A stretch of 64,000 nt of DNA from Cavia porcellus (GCF_034190915.1 NW_026947485.1:51257019-51321018), one strand, 5' to 3'. Positions 34,569 through 45,424 are shown, counted from the stretch's first letter. Notes: a model not told the origin generated them from the letters alone. Made by a program: numbers and translations.

Positions 34569-37222
34569 GGGTCACTGAGAAACTTCTCCTGCCCGCTCCA
34601 ATTAAGATCACCTGGAAATCTCAAAATCCAGTTTGGGTGCCTCAGTGGCCCTTACCCAAGGAGAAGCTTTTAGCATTAACTGAGATAGTCAAAACCCAGT
34701 TTCAGGCGGGACACGTAAAGCCGTCAACCTCCCCTTGGAATACCCCTGTCTTTGTTATCAGGAAGAAATCAGGCAAGTGGAGGCTGCTCCATGATCTGAG
34801 GGCTGTCAACTCACAGATGCAGCCCCTGGGGGCGATCCAGAGGGGACTACCAGCCCTCTCAGCCATCCCTCGGTCCTGGCCAGTTTATGCCATAGATCTT
34901 AGAGACTGTTTTTTCTCAATCCCCCTGCATCCAGAGGACACCCACAGATTCGCCTTTACCCTACCCACCATTAACCAAGAGAGTCCTGATCAGAGGTACG
35001 AGTGGGTTACATTACCCCAGGGTATGGCCAACAGTCCCACCATGTGTCAGATGTATCTTGATTTTCTACTGGCCCCCTTGCGTGAAGCCTTCCCCAGAAT
35101 TAGATGTATTCATTACATGGATGATTTGCTAATCAGTGCAAAAGATGTGACTGAGTTGGAGGATATGCTTGGCCAATTGGTCAGGGCCCTGAGAAAGGCA
35201 AATTTACATATTGCCCCTGACAAGATTCAGGGAGGAGACATAGTGACCTACCTGGGCACCAAAGTCTCCCCCACATCGATTTCTCCACAAAAGGTAACCA
35301 TCAGAACAGATAGCCTAAGGACCTTGAATGACATGCAAAAGCTACTGGGAGATATAAACTGGATCAGACCTTATTTACACATCCCTAACTCGGACTTAAA
35401 GCCCCTGTTCGACCTCCTGAAAGGAGACCTGGATATTGCCTCCCCCAGGGAGTTCACCCCGGAAGCCAGAGTTGCTCTGAGAAAGATAGAGGAAGCCCTA
35501 AGTACAGCTGCATTGCGGAGAATTGACTCAGAACAGCCTTTTGAGGTCTGCTTGTTGCAGACCGTTTCTCAACCTACGGCAGTGATTTGGCAAAAGGGAC
35601 CACTTTTGTGGGTGCACCCTAAGGTCTCACCTGCCAAGATTATCGAACATTATCCGGAAACGGTCGCTTCCCTGGCCTTGGAGGCACATGGCAGGGCTAT
35701 CCAACATTTTGGCTCTGCACCCCATGCTATTCGGGTACCTTATACCGCTTCTCAAATAAAAATCCTGACTGCTTGTATAGATACGTGGGCCATCCTGAGA
35801 TGTGTTTTTCTTGGGGAGATAGACAACCAGTTCCCCAGGGACCCCATACTACAGTTTGTTACTCAACATCCGGTGATATTTCCAAAAATCACCGCGTCCA
35901 CACCACTTACTCCTGCAACAACGATCTATACGGACGGGTCAAAAACCGGGATAGGGGCTTATGTGGTCTCAGGTATGCCTCCGATCAGCATACAATTTGA
36001 ACCAGATCAACCACAGGTGGTAGAGTTACAAATTGTACAAACCGTCCTCGAGAAGTTCCCAGGGGCCCTTAATATTGTTTCTGATTCAAAATACGTTGTT
36101 AATGCCATGCAGGTCCTTGAGACTGCGGGCCCGATTAAGCCAACCTCCAAAGTGACTAATTTGTTTTTGTCTATCCAGACTCTGCTGATAAATAGACACA
36201 ACAAAATATACATCACTCACATAAGAGCACATACGCGCCTGCCAGGGCCCATGGTACAGGGCAATGCGGCAGCTGACGTGGCCACTCGCCCGTTGTGGAT
36301 ACTCAATATGTTATCTTCAATAGAACAAGCCCGTCTGTTTCATGACAGATTTCATGTCAACGCCAGGACGTTAGCCAACCAGTACCACATTTCCAGGGCT
36401 GACGCGCGGGACATCGTACGGTTATGCGGCTCTTGCGCCACATACACACCCGTCGTATCAACGGGAGTTAACCCCAGGGGATTGATTCCTGGCGACACTT
36501 GGCAAATGGATGTCACACATATGATAGAATTCGGATCTCTTAAATATGTTCATGTCTCTACGGACACCTGCTCTCATATTATATTTGCGACTGCTGAAAC
36601 TGGCGAAAAGGTGTCTCATGTAATCAATCATTGCCTGACAGCTTGGGCCGCATGGGACAAACCAAAAATATTAAAAACTGATAATGGACCAGCTTATACA
36701 AGCAGAGCCTTTAATGAGTTCTGTGAAAAAATGGGGGTACAGTTAAAACATGGCATCCCATACAATCCCCAAGGTCAAGGAATTATTGAAAGGGCTCATA
36801 GGAGCCTTAAAGATATTCTACAAAAACAAAAAGGGGGAATAAGTCAGGGCCTGCCCCCAAAGGCACGGCTCTCCATGGCACTGTTCACATACAATTTTCT
36901 GAACCTGAATAACAACAATCACTCCCCGGCCATGGAACATTGTAATCCATCTCCTGGCAATAGGGGATGGGTGAAATGGAAAGATGTCCTGACGGGACAA
37001 TGGATGGGCCCGGATCCAGTAGTTAGCTGGAACCGAGGTGCGGTTTGTGTTTTCCCGCAGGAACCAGGACGAGAACCATTGTGGGTCCCAGAACGGCTGA
37101 CGCGTGTGGCGAATCCAACGAAACATAATGCAGGAGACACTCCAAAACTCAACGGCAGCGGACAGCCTAATCAAGATCGGTCCGACCAGGATATTGCTGC
37201 TCGACCGAGGAATACCGTATGA
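34562..37222 (+). CDS. pol: Pol: reverse transcriptase, RNase H, integrase (intact, 886 aa)
   Basis: Produced as Gag-Pro-Pol by a second -1 shift; the first in-frame codon is at 34562. RT motifs appear in order: 'HDLRAVN', 'DLRDCFFSIPL', 'LPQGMANSPT' and the active-site Y-M-D-D at residues 185-188 (35114-35125). RNase H has its four acidic residues at D458 (YTDGS), E488 (VELQ), D508 (SDSKY) and D572 (NAAAD). Integrase has an N-terminal zinc motif (H-X3-H at 36341 and C-X2-C at 36425) and a D650-D707-(35 residues)-E743 catalytic triad. Its C-terminal part has the 'WMGPDPV' and 'WVPERL' pattern of betaretroviruses. No stop, frameshift or missing catalytic residue is seen. The 3' end overlaps env by 95 nt in another frame. 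Confidence 0.96.
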   Translation, partial: FLGVTEKLLLPAPIKITWKSQNPVWVPQWPLPKEKLLALTEIVKTQFQAGHVKPSTSPWNTPVFVIRKKSGKWRLLHDLRAVNSQMQPLGAIQRGLPALSAIPRSWPVYAIDLRDCFFSIPLHPEDTHRFAFTLPTINQESPDQRYEWVTLPQGMANSPTMCQMYLDFLLAPLREAFPRIRCIHYMDDLLISAKDVTELEDMLGQLVRALRKANLHIAPDKIQGGDIVTYLGTKVSPTSISPQKVTIRTDSLRTLNDMQKLLGDINWIRPYLHIPNSDLKPLFDLLKGDLDIASPREFTPEARVALRKIEEALSTAALRRIDSEQPFEVCLLQTVSQPTAVIWQKGPLLWVHPKVSPAKIIEHYPETVASLALEAHGRAIQHFGSAPHAIRVPYTASQIKILTACIDTWAILRCVFLGEIDNQFPRDPILQFVTQHPVIFPKITASTPLTPATTIYTDGSKTGIGAYVVSGMPPISIQFEPDQPQVVELQIVQTVLEKFPGALNIVSDSKYVVNAMQVLETAGPIKPTSKVTNLFLSIQTLLINRHNKIYITHIRAHTRLPGPMVQGNAAADVATRPLWILNMLSSIEQARLFHDRFHVNARTLANQYHISRADARDIVRLCGSCATYTPVVSTGVNPRGLIPGDTWQMDVTHMIEFGSLKYVHVSTDTCSHIIFATAETGEKVSHVINHCLTAWAAWDKPKILKTDNGPAYTSRAFNEFCEKMGVQLKHGIPYNPQGQGIIERAHRSLKDILQKQKGGISQGLPPKARLSMALFTYNFLNLNNNNHSPAMEHCNPSPGNRGWVKWKDVLTGQWMGPDPVVSWNRGAVCVFPQEPGREPLWVPERLTRVANPTKHNAGDTPKLNGSGQPNQDRSDQDIAARPRNTV
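37060..37061 (+). promoter_or_regulatory. env splice acceptor
   Basis: 'tttgtgttttcccgcag|gaac': a pyrimidine-rich tract and CAG, 67 nt upstream of the env ATG, still inside pol. Pairs with the donor at 31671. No other ATG lies between acceptor and env start. Confidence 0.75.
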
Positions 37223-39002
37223 CTTATGGGACACAGTAATGATTATGCTCTCGATAGTAATTGGCTCTCTTTTAGGGTACGGTGCAGCCAGAGTGGCTAG
37301 GCCACGCCGCCTTCCGGCAGCCCCCTTCCTTCTGGTTTTGATGCTCACCACCACTACTGAAATAGGAGCAGACTTGGTGTGGGCAGCAATACATCATCCG
37401 CCAGCGCTAGCCGCTATCTCCACCACAGCCCCCTCTCTCCCAAAGTTGTATGCAAAAAACTGCTCCGCCAGATTGCCTTGCATACCAGATATACCGTTAA
37501 CCATCAGACCCATACGTTTTGACCTTCCCATCACCAATGACGTGGTCATTTTTTCCACTAATAGTAACCCCTCGTGTCACCGGGGATCCTGCGTTAGCTT
37601 CCTGCCCCTCCTTGTAAAATGGTACAATACCTCCCTGACGGTGAGGTTGTCTGTCCCATCCCTGCATTCGCCTGGATGTTTTAAAGCTGGCACACTTAGC
37701 GGCGGAGTCATCACTTTTAACTCAACCTGCAAACCCCGAGCAGCCATGCACACCCGTCCCGATTTCCCCACATGCCCATACCGTGTGTCCCCAAGCCGAA
37801 AAAGACAGATGGTGGACCTGTCACAACTTTCATGGCAGCCCTGTACTGTCGACGGCGTGGGAGTGACTCATCTAAACATGTCTTGGTGGTCCCGGTTCTC
37901 TCCTCCATCCGGTAGTAACAACATATTCGCGTTGACCTGGTGGGAGTCCTACCTGAGAGTGAACAACAAGTGGGCAATAAGCTTCCCCTTCCCCCTTAAT
38001 GAAAATTGGTTGTGCCTCTCCACCGGAGCCTGCATGGACTTAAGACCCATGCTCGCTATTAACGCTTCTGCCTCTAATGGAACCACCAATGTCACCCTTA
38101 ATTCTGAGGCTGCATGCGTAAAACCGCCCTACTTATGGGTATTCTCTGCTGACATCTCCTTTAAGTGCAGTAACCAACCATGCTTTACAGGGAACTGCTG
38201 GAATGGGTCTTTCCCGTATGCTATGTTGGCTCTTCGACCCCCACTGATGTGGGTTCCCTTTAACGAATCTGTTTGGGTTCATCCCGTCTATCAGCAGGAC
38301 CAACTACCCATGCTCAGACGTAAGAGAGATTTTGGGATCACAGCGGCCCTGACAGCACTGTTCGTGACTCTGACTGCGACGGCTGTGACGGCTGCCGTTG
38401 CTCTGACCCAGTCTACGCTGACGGCTCAGGCCTTTACCAATCTTACGGACACCACCTCCCTGGCGCTGAGGGAGCAACAAGAAGTCAACCTCCTCCAGCA
38501 CAACGCCATAATGGCGTTACAGCAGCAGATCGACCTAATCGCTCAGGAAGTCCAGGGACTCTGGGAGGTGGCTAACAATTTATGTGACGCCAGATGGGCA
38601 TTCACCCAGTTGTGCGTTACCCCCATCCAGGTCAACCGTTCGGCTTACAGGCAATTTCAGGATTATGTTCTCACCACCTATAATTCTTCCTTTTGGAACG
38701 CTAGCGTGCGCCTGGATATGACTATCCGGCAGCTAGATCAGATAGAGGTGCCTATACTTACAGCCTCCTTTTTTGATGATGTCCTAAGCCAGATAGGCTC
38801 CTTCTTCAAACCTTCGTCACTTCTTGCGTATGGGATCATTCTTGCTCTTGTGATTGTCACTCTCGTGACTCTTAGGTGCCTGCGGTCGATAAGGGCGACC
38901 CAAAAGACACATATGACATTGATGATGTTGCTGGCCCAGAGTCAAGGGGATTCCACACCTAGCGTTTTCTGGGCTCAGGCTAGAAAGGCACGGCTCCTTT
39001 AA
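37128..39002 (+). CDS. env: Env glycoprotein precursor (intact, 624 aa)
   Basis: The first ATG after the splice acceptor is at 37128 (A at -3). The N-terminus is a long leader: hydrophobic stretch at about residues 37-52, a basic cluster with four Arg at 55-61, a second hydrophobic stretch at 62-74, and mature surface subunit probably from about 80-86. Surface subunit runs to the furin-type R-R-K-R at residues 397-400 (38316-38327). A hydrophobic Ala/Thr-rich fusion-peptide region follows, then heptad-like repeats, a two-Cys loop, a transmembrane segment at about 565-582 and a cytoplasmic tail of about 40 residues. Around a dozen N-glycosylation sequons are present. No CX6CC motif is seen, so the subunits are probably not disulfide-linked, as in betaretroviruses of the MMTV/HML type. 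No lesion found. Receptor unknown. Confidence 0.93.
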   Translation: MQETLQNSTAADSLIKIGPTRILLLDRGIPYDLWDTVMIMLSIVIGSLLGYGAARVARPRRLPAAPFLLVLMLTTTTEIGADLVWAAIHHPPALAAISTTAPSLPKLYAKNCSARLPCIPDIPLTIRPIRFDLPITNDVVIFSTNSNPSCHRGSCVSFLPLLVKWYNTSLTVRLSVPSLHSPGCFKAGTLSGGVITFNSTCKPRAAMHTRPDFPTCPYRVSPSRKRQMVDLSQLSWQPCTVDGVGVTHLNMSWWSRFSPPSGSNNIFALTWWESYLRVNNKWAISFPFPLNENWLCLSTGACMDLRPMLAINASASNGTTNVTLNSEAACVKPPYLWVFSADISFKCSNQPCFTGNCWNGSFPYAMLALRPPLMWVPFNESVWVHPVYQQDQLPMLRRKRDFGITAALTALFVTLTATAVTAAVALTQSTLTAQAFTNLTDTTSLALREQQEVNLLQHNAIMALQQQIDLIAQEVQGLWEVANNLCDARWAFTQLCVTPIQVNRSAYRQFQDYVLTTYNSSFWNASVRLDMTIRQLDQIEVPILTASFFDDVLSQIGSFFKPSSLLAYGIILALVIVTLVTLRCLRSIRATQKTHMTLMMLLAQSQGDSTPSVFWAQARKARLL

Positions 39003-39654
39003 CCAGTACGTGGCTGCCCTCGCCATTATTCTTACGGATGTTCTAGTATTATTACGTACGTCTCCTTCCCCGTCGCGGCTGCGAACTTAGACTAGAAGGA
39101 CCCCACGCTTAAGGCGTGTTCCCATTGATAATTAGAAAATAGTAATTAGTGATTGTAGTGAACGGGGATTATGGTTGGTAATTAGTAATTACGCGGTTCC
39201 TCAAATGTCACTCGGCTGACCCCTCCGTGTCTCCCCCAAGATATAAGCTTTAAGAGTTGAGTGGGCAAGCCAACGACGGGTAAGACGGGAGAAGTTCTCC
39301 TGATCAACCTAAGACAGGCTCTACTCCGAGGGTCCTCTAGGGAGTGAGAGTTATGGCATTGAGATGCGAGACCAAGGGTACTGCAGTGCCATCCGCCTCG
39401 AGGGTTGAGGGGAAGGCAGGAATGAATGTCTATATGCATCCAGGTTCGGTTCACAAAAGCCTGGCCCTGCGAAAAAATGAACCACTCACCTTGAGCATGG
39501 TCCTGGCGCAAGGATATGTACGAGACAAGGTGATGCACAGCAGGGTATAGACCTCTACATTCTCTCATGCCTCGGCCTGCGAAATAGGCCCACTCCCAGA
39601 CACCTCACATGGACCCACAGACCGCCCTATCTTAATAAATAAAGAAGGGGGAGA
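39003..39654 (+). promoter_or_regulatory. env-3' LTR non-coding region with CTE-like RNA element
   Basis: 652 nt with no convincing gene. 39275-39284 (gacgggtaag) and 39308-39318 (cctaagacagg) bracket a small hairpin (ggag...ctcc). These are the two strands of the NXF1-binding internal loop of the simian type D retrovirus constitutive transport element, which exports unspliced RNA, and the element sits in the same place (between env and LTR). Only one such unit is present, where the simian element has two. A stretch rich in 'taattag' repeats lies at 39126-39194. Confidence 0.75.
39641..39654 (+). promoter_or_regulatory. Polypurine tract
   Basis: aaagaagggggaga, all purines, abutting the 3' LTR. 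Plus-strand primer site. The AATAAA at 39636-39641 overlapping it lies before U3. Confidence 0.95.
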
Positions 39655-40148
39655 TGTTGGGAGCTCGACCGAGTGATATGAGGCCTGTGGTGAGGAGTGA
39701 AGCCTGAGCTAGATTGCCCCTCCCGTCGACCGAGTGATATGAGGCCTGTGGTGAGGAGTGAAGCCTGAGCTAGATTACCCCTCCCATCGAGTATGCCAAG
39801 ATGGCGCCCATTTCCTGCTCCCTAGCTAGTAAACAACACGCCCTGTAAGCTAGTCTGCCCAGCAACAGCTGACGCTGGCCAATCAGCTCGTCTTGCCTAC
39901 TTTGATGTGATTGGTCGATGTGTCCATATATATGCTGACACCACCCCTGGGGCGAAAACACACACCAAGAAGAGGGACTGCTGAGAGAAGCACACAAGGA
40001 GCCGTAGGGAACGGACCAGAGGAGGCTTCCCTCAGGCGGGATCCGAGATCCCGGAACAGGGCGTACGGAGAGAGAAAATAAATCAGAGGCTATCCGCCGA
40101 CTACTCGTGTCGTGTGTTTTTTCCTGCCGGCCGGGATCGACACCGACA
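39655..40148 (+). repeat. 3' LTR (494 bp)
   Basis: Identical to the 5' LTR at all 494 positions on side-by-side reading, including both differences between the two 61-bp U3 units. Polyadenylation signal at 40077-40082. Confidence 0.97.
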
Positions 40149-40153
40149 AGGTG
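40149..40153. repeat. Target-site duplication, right copy
   Basis: aggtg, matching 31098-31102. Confidence 0.9.
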
Positions 40154-40284
40154 CACAAAGATAAACCTAAATCATTTTATCTATGAATGCCCAGTTGAGT
40201 GATGACTCTAAAAATGAATGATATAATTACCATAAAAATAAAAAAATCAGTATAATTGTAATTTATGGGGGTGGGAGTTGGCTA

Positions 40285-40880
40285 TTGTGGTGGATTAACA
40301 ACAACTAATGGTCAGTTTGTAACACCTAGCTGAACTGAATCAGCGTGGTGCTGGGTATAGAAACCCCACCTGAGCATTGTTGCCTATCGCATAAAAAAGA
40401 AAGCTGGAGGGAAAGATGATGGCTGTTGATTCTTCTGGAGAACTTGACACACTGGCTTTCTTGATATAAACTCAGATGTTCTTATCCTCAGAGGAGCTCA
40501 AGTCCTCACTGTCACTGAGGATGGCTGTGTTTGCTTCTTTGGGGTTGCTTCCTGGCTCCAGTGCCGATTCCTCAGCCTGCTGCCACAGATCCTGCACCAT
40601 GCTGGCGCAGACTTTCCAGCTTCCACCAGGAGACATTGCCTGGGCTCTAGGCCTCCAGCTGGACTCATGGAGGACATTGTCATGGGCTATAGGTCTTCCT
40701 GGGGACTTATGCAAGACATTACAATAAGATCCAGGCTCTCAGCTGGATTCTTTGGGTCTCTAGTGTGTGAACAGATCTCCTGCACTCTTTTGTATTTGAC
40801 TTTCTGGGTGAATGTTATAAAATAACCCTATAAATTGTGTCCTGTGTTGTTTATTCCCTTGTAAACCCTGACTATAACAG
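40285..40880 (+). repeat. Probable ERVL-type solo LTR
   Basis: Non-coding, about 600 bp, ending 'attcccttgtaaaccctgactataacag', which resembles the conserved 3' end of ERVL-group LTRs. Left end uncertain. The open frames on both strands (80-83 codons) are fortuitous. Confidence 0.45.
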
Positions 40881-41254
40881 TTACGATTAGGATGGAGCAA
40901 GTTGGTAAGATTTCTTGGGTACCTTCTAATTTTCCAGAACAAGGGTTCCGGAAGAAGTGGAGGAGACTCTATGAAGTAGCTTCATCATACACTGACCGAT
41001 TCTTTTTTCCTCATACATACATTTCCAATATCCCTATCCCAAAATTTATCAAAATGCATGTCTTATTTAAATACATTTATACTTACCCCTTCCCAGGTCA
41101 AATAAAACTACCATATCCAATGCTAAATCCAGCACTCTTGAATATTATAAATTTATGTCATTTAGTTCTACGTGTGACTCATGATTCTGTTCAAATATGA
41201 TAATTACAATCAACAGCCAACTTAGGTAATATGGAGTGGGTATGTTTATTAGGA

Positions 41255-41640
41255 CTGTTACAACAGATTACCTCAAGTCAGATGGCTTAAAACAATAGAA
41301 ATGTATTTTCTCACAATTGTGGAACCTAGAAATCTGAAATTGAGGTTTTAGTAGGAACATGCTTTCTCTGAAAAATCTCAGAATCTCTCTTCCCTCTTCC
41401 TATGGCTTAGAGCTGCATCATTCCAACCTTACATGGCCATTGCCTCTTAATACATGTTTGTGCCTGAATCTCTTTCCTCCTACAAGGAGTACAATGTATC
41501 TTCCTCTTAACTAATTATATGTGCAAAGACTCTTATTTCCAAATAAGCTTACATGCTGAAATTCTGGGTGGATATAAAATTTTGGGGGTCAATGTTCAAC
41601 TGATTGCAAATGAATTTGCTTTTGTTTGGGGAATAAATTC
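41255..41640 (+). repeat. Old interspersed repeat, family not named
   Basis: 'caacagattacctcaagtca', 'gatggcttaaaacaatagaa', then 'tttctcacaattgtggaacc' follow the widespread 'ttaccacaaacttagtggcttaaaacaac' repeat. Confidence 0.5.
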
Positions 41641-42303
41641 AAGATAGAATAAAACTTTCATAAAAAATCAATTTTGTTCATTTTAATTCCATAGCAGATA
41701 CAGTACAGGTCTAGAAATATAAAAAAAGACATTATTATCAGTAGGATTAATTTCTTACTCTTCTAGTTTGGATATACTTGGTTCTTACTGATGGAAAACT
41801 TGTGTCCCTTATTTGAGATTTTTCTTTTGAAGAGCTGGCCTATCCATGAGAACACATTTTTGGAAGATGAAGGATTCAAGATATCATAAAATGAGCCATA
41901 GGCTATTTTTGCCAGAATTGAGACTTCAGTAACTAACTCCTGTCATTTTTTTTTCCAGGAAAACCTTTAAATTAATATTCATTAACCATGGAAATAATGT
42001 CATTTTAGACCAGAGCATCTTTGTTGGTGGTGACTGTTTTGTCTAGTGTAGAATATTTAGCAGCCCCTGACCTCAACTTACTAGACTCTGGTAGCACCCT
42101 GTCCCACTGAAAATGTCTCCAGACCTTACCAAATATCTCCTGGGTGGAAAAATCGTGTCCAGTTGATACTCACTGCTTTACATGATGCCAGAATTCTATT
42201 ACTGAGTAAAAACAATCCTATTACTTTGTGAATGTAAACAACTAAAAATATTTATTTTGCTCATGCATGTGCATGTGAGCAGGAAGGCAAAAGTACCTAA
42301 TTT

Positions 42304-42395
42304 CTGGGCCAGGGATTTAGCTCAGCAGCATAAGTGCCTGCCTGACAAGCACAAGGTCATGAGTTCAATCCCCAGTACCAAAAAACAAAGCAAAA
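42304..42395 (+). repeat. ID-type SINE
   Basis: 'gggccagggatttagctcag', 'gcctgcctgacaagcacaag', 'gagttcaatccccagtacc', then an A-rich tail. Good match to the copies at 25680 and 27090. Confidence 0.85.
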
Positions 42396-42409
42396 CAACC
42401 TAATCAACC

Positions 42410-42665
42410 AACAAAAAACACCTAGTTTCTGATGTATGACATCAGCTGAGAGCCTTAACTGGAATACTGCACGTGGCTTCTCTTGATTGGCAAGTGGATG
42501 CTGGCTGTCAGCTGAAACTCCATTCCTTTCCAGGTGGACTTCTTCATACCATGGTGGCAGAGTTTCCAAAGAAAATGTCCCAAGACAATGAAGTAGAATT
42601 CATGATGTTTTTGTGATACAGCCTTGAAAGTCATACACTGTCACCTGTGTCATGCTATGTATTGT
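42410..42665 (+). repeat. Old interspersed repeat, family not named
   Basis: Resembles the 3' part of the same dispersed repeat as at 8755: 'cttgaaagtcatacactgtc' matches its 'ggaagtcacacaccgtcac' segment. Confidence 0.4.
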
Positions 42666-42669
42666 TGGA

Positions 42670-45365
42670 GATAATCACAAAGATCTGCCCAAGTTTAAGA
42701 ACTATAAACACCACATCAATGGAAGGAGTGTCACAGTCACAATTTTTAAAACATGGGATTGGAAATATTGTTGCAGTATTTTTATTTTTTTTTTTTTGAA
42801 AATGTAATAGTCTGTCATCTGCCTTAAGGACACAAAAGCTTAAATTTTGGTCACATGCCAAATATAATGATTTTGGCTGTAAGAGCTTATCTCCATGGTT
42901 CAAAGTCTGGTATCTGTAATCTAAATCATATCTATTTGTAGATGGTGCTCTTTAAGTAGAGATAACTCATTATAGCTCTAAATATCATTCTTCTTGATCT
43001 GAAAAGCTCTAACCTAAAGGTAAAAGTTATCTGACTCTCACCTACACTTAATGTACACAATGGGACGGTCTTAGAATATCAGCTATACACAATCCTTTTC
43101 AAGTAGTTAAAACAGGAAGCATAAGTACTGTTCCATAGCAGTTCTGAAATCCAGCAATCACTTACTGTCTATTAGGACTCACTTCTGTTGCTTAGTATTT
43201 TGGATTTCTGGCCATAGAGGAAAGGGCTTCTCCCAGTAAATTTGTTGATCCATCTTGATAGACTCCTTTTTTCTTTCTACTACACAAGCTCAGATCATAC
43301 CTGTCTCAGTCTTACTACTTATTGAAAGTTACAAAGATTCACTAACACCTTTCTACCCTTACATTCACCATGGAATTCTCATGGTTTTGTGTCCTTAAAA
43401 AACTGGAAGAGACTTAACCAACTCTCTCAATATTTTCAAAGGCTTATCTTGGTGTCAGATATTTCATCTCAGCAAGAATAGTAGCTAAGATACATGACTA
43501 CCTACCTCAAACAGAAACCTTGTATGATCTCTGGTTGTCTTGTTATTGTGTAATTACATATGACAGAGAGACAATCTGAACTGGTTTAAACCCACTGGGT
43601 TGTATTGGCTCCATGTGACAATGAGAGGAGGATGAATTATAGTACTAAATAGAGATTTAAACACCATTAAGAACTAACAGTCTCTCTTCACCAGGTTTTT
43701 CATGTCATGGCTACAGAAAATTAGGTTTCATCTTCAATAACCGAAAAGGTTTCTTCTTCACAAAATCAGGTTTGAAGAATCATAGGAATGATCTATGATC
43801 ATGTTTTCTCATTAAAGACTCATATGATGTTATTACCAACTTCTGTCCTTTATAATCTTAAGGCAAATACTGACACAAAATATTCATTTTCTACTCCCAA
43901 GAACAAAAATCTTCTTTGTTGATTGAGAAAATGCCATACTATTGTGCTGAAGTATACTAAACTTATTTTAACCTAAAGTAAGTTAGAGAGAACAAAGTAG
44001 CTTTTGAACTGTTAAATCAACTTAGAAATTTTGTAAAAATATACAAATATAGTCTATTTCTTCTAAAAGCAAACATTAAATATTAACTATAATGCACAGT
44101 ATATTCTCAGTATATTTTTTGGCAGACAAAGAAAGTAGGATCATAAAATAAAACTATGAGATGTTATAGCATTGATTGTATTGAAGTAATTTGCTAGGAA
44201 TCCCTGTGTGTCTTGGGATAAAATATTTCTTTGTGGGCAACTGCAGTGAATGTGAATGATAGTTGTGGAGTTATTGCCCATGACAGTATGCTCTTAAAGC
44301 AAAAAATACTTTTTAGAAATAAGTAATGAGGGTTTTTGAACATTTTATTCATTAATCAAAATATCTATAGAGATTTTCTCTGATTAAAGAACCATGAGGA
44401 CAATGAAAATTTAAATGAATTTCAAGGCTTACATTGTTTTCCTATTGTTAAAAATTATATTCTCAATAATGTAATAATGGCTTTTCTAGTAGTACTGCAG
44501 TACAGTTTTTAAGTACACAAAAAGGGAAGTTGACATGAATATGAGACAGTGTGCCGTCTGATATTTCTATAAGACTCAAAGCAAACATGTAATTGTGAAT
44601 TTTAACACAGAACCTTCACTTAATAAATTATTACTACATACTTATAGTAAAATAGTAATTTTTGGTAGCAACATTCTTCTACCTATTAAATATCATTTAA
44701 TATATTTTCTAACTTTAAAAACTTATGAGACATCTCATTTTTAAAACTGCCTTTCCTTTGGTGAACCAATTCCTTGGAACTCAATATGCTATGGCTAATG
44801 GAAATGTACTTTTAAGATTGCCTCTTCACTGTAATATAAATATGAGTCTCTGGCAAGCCTCAGTGTGAAAAGCCAGTAATTTGTTTTTCATAAGTGAATC
44901 AGTCCAAAAAAGGGATAGCACCAGCCTAGTGGTGACTATTTTAGTGCAGCTCTTACTATGATAGTTTGGCAAGAAGGAAAATCAATTATACTTCTGAAAG
45001 ATATGTACATTCTGTTCACTTAAAGCTCAGACCTTTAATTCTTGGAATTAATATGAAAAACATAACATTTGCTTCTGTCATAAGAAGATGTAGAAATTTC
45101 AGAATCTTATCATTTAAACACATGGATTATTCAAAGTAATGATGTGACATGTCAAATAAGGCCAACATGTTCCTTTTGGACCTCTGGGAAGTAAATTGCA
45201 CAACAGATTTTCCATCATATTTCTTCCATTTTTGATAGATCACAGAAGCTCTATCAGTATTCAAATGTGCACAGGAAAATAAGAGTACCAAAGGAAAAAT
45301 AATTAATTGCTTTATTTGCTTTGAGATTTAGCCTATGTGTAACTCCCCTCAAATAAAGTTCTATA
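42670..45365. other. Intergenic, nothing recognised
   Basis: AT-rich, no gene, RNA gene or clear repeat identified by reading. Confidence 0.5.
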
Positions 45366-45369
45366 CATA

Positions 45370-45424
45370 GGGCATATACATATACATATACATATACATA
45401 TATATATGTATACATATACATATG
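45370..45424. repeat. (CATATA)n microsatellite
   Basis: Alternating catata/tatata units. Confidence 0.9.

Larger units (their letters stand above)
31103..40148 (+). mobile_element. Complete betaretrovirus-like endogenous provirus (9,046 bp)
   Basis: Order: LTR, tRNA-Ile primer site, leader with splice donor, gag, pro, pol, env, transport-element-like sequence, polypurine tract, LTR. Class II (betaretrovirus) assignment rests on a dUTPase plus G-patch in a separate pro frame, two -1 frameshifts, two CCHC knuckles in Gag, and RT/IN most like that group. All four genes are uninterrupted and the LTRs are identical, so the insertion is very young and may be polymorphic in the host. Its base composition (GC-rich, CpG-containing) contrasts sharply with the AT-rich flanks. 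It lies head-to-head with TES, about 8.2 kb from the TES start codon. Whether it is expressed or replication-competent cannot be told from sequence. Confidence 0.97.

Noticed and set aside
37104..37127. Extension of env upstream of 37128
   Set aside because: The frame is open but begins with GTG; the first ATG after the splice acceptor is 37128. The same applies to gag upstream of 31798.
36818..37354. 178-codon minus-strand frame over the pol/env junction
   Set aside because: Shadow of the two overlapping sense genes; no recognisable domain.
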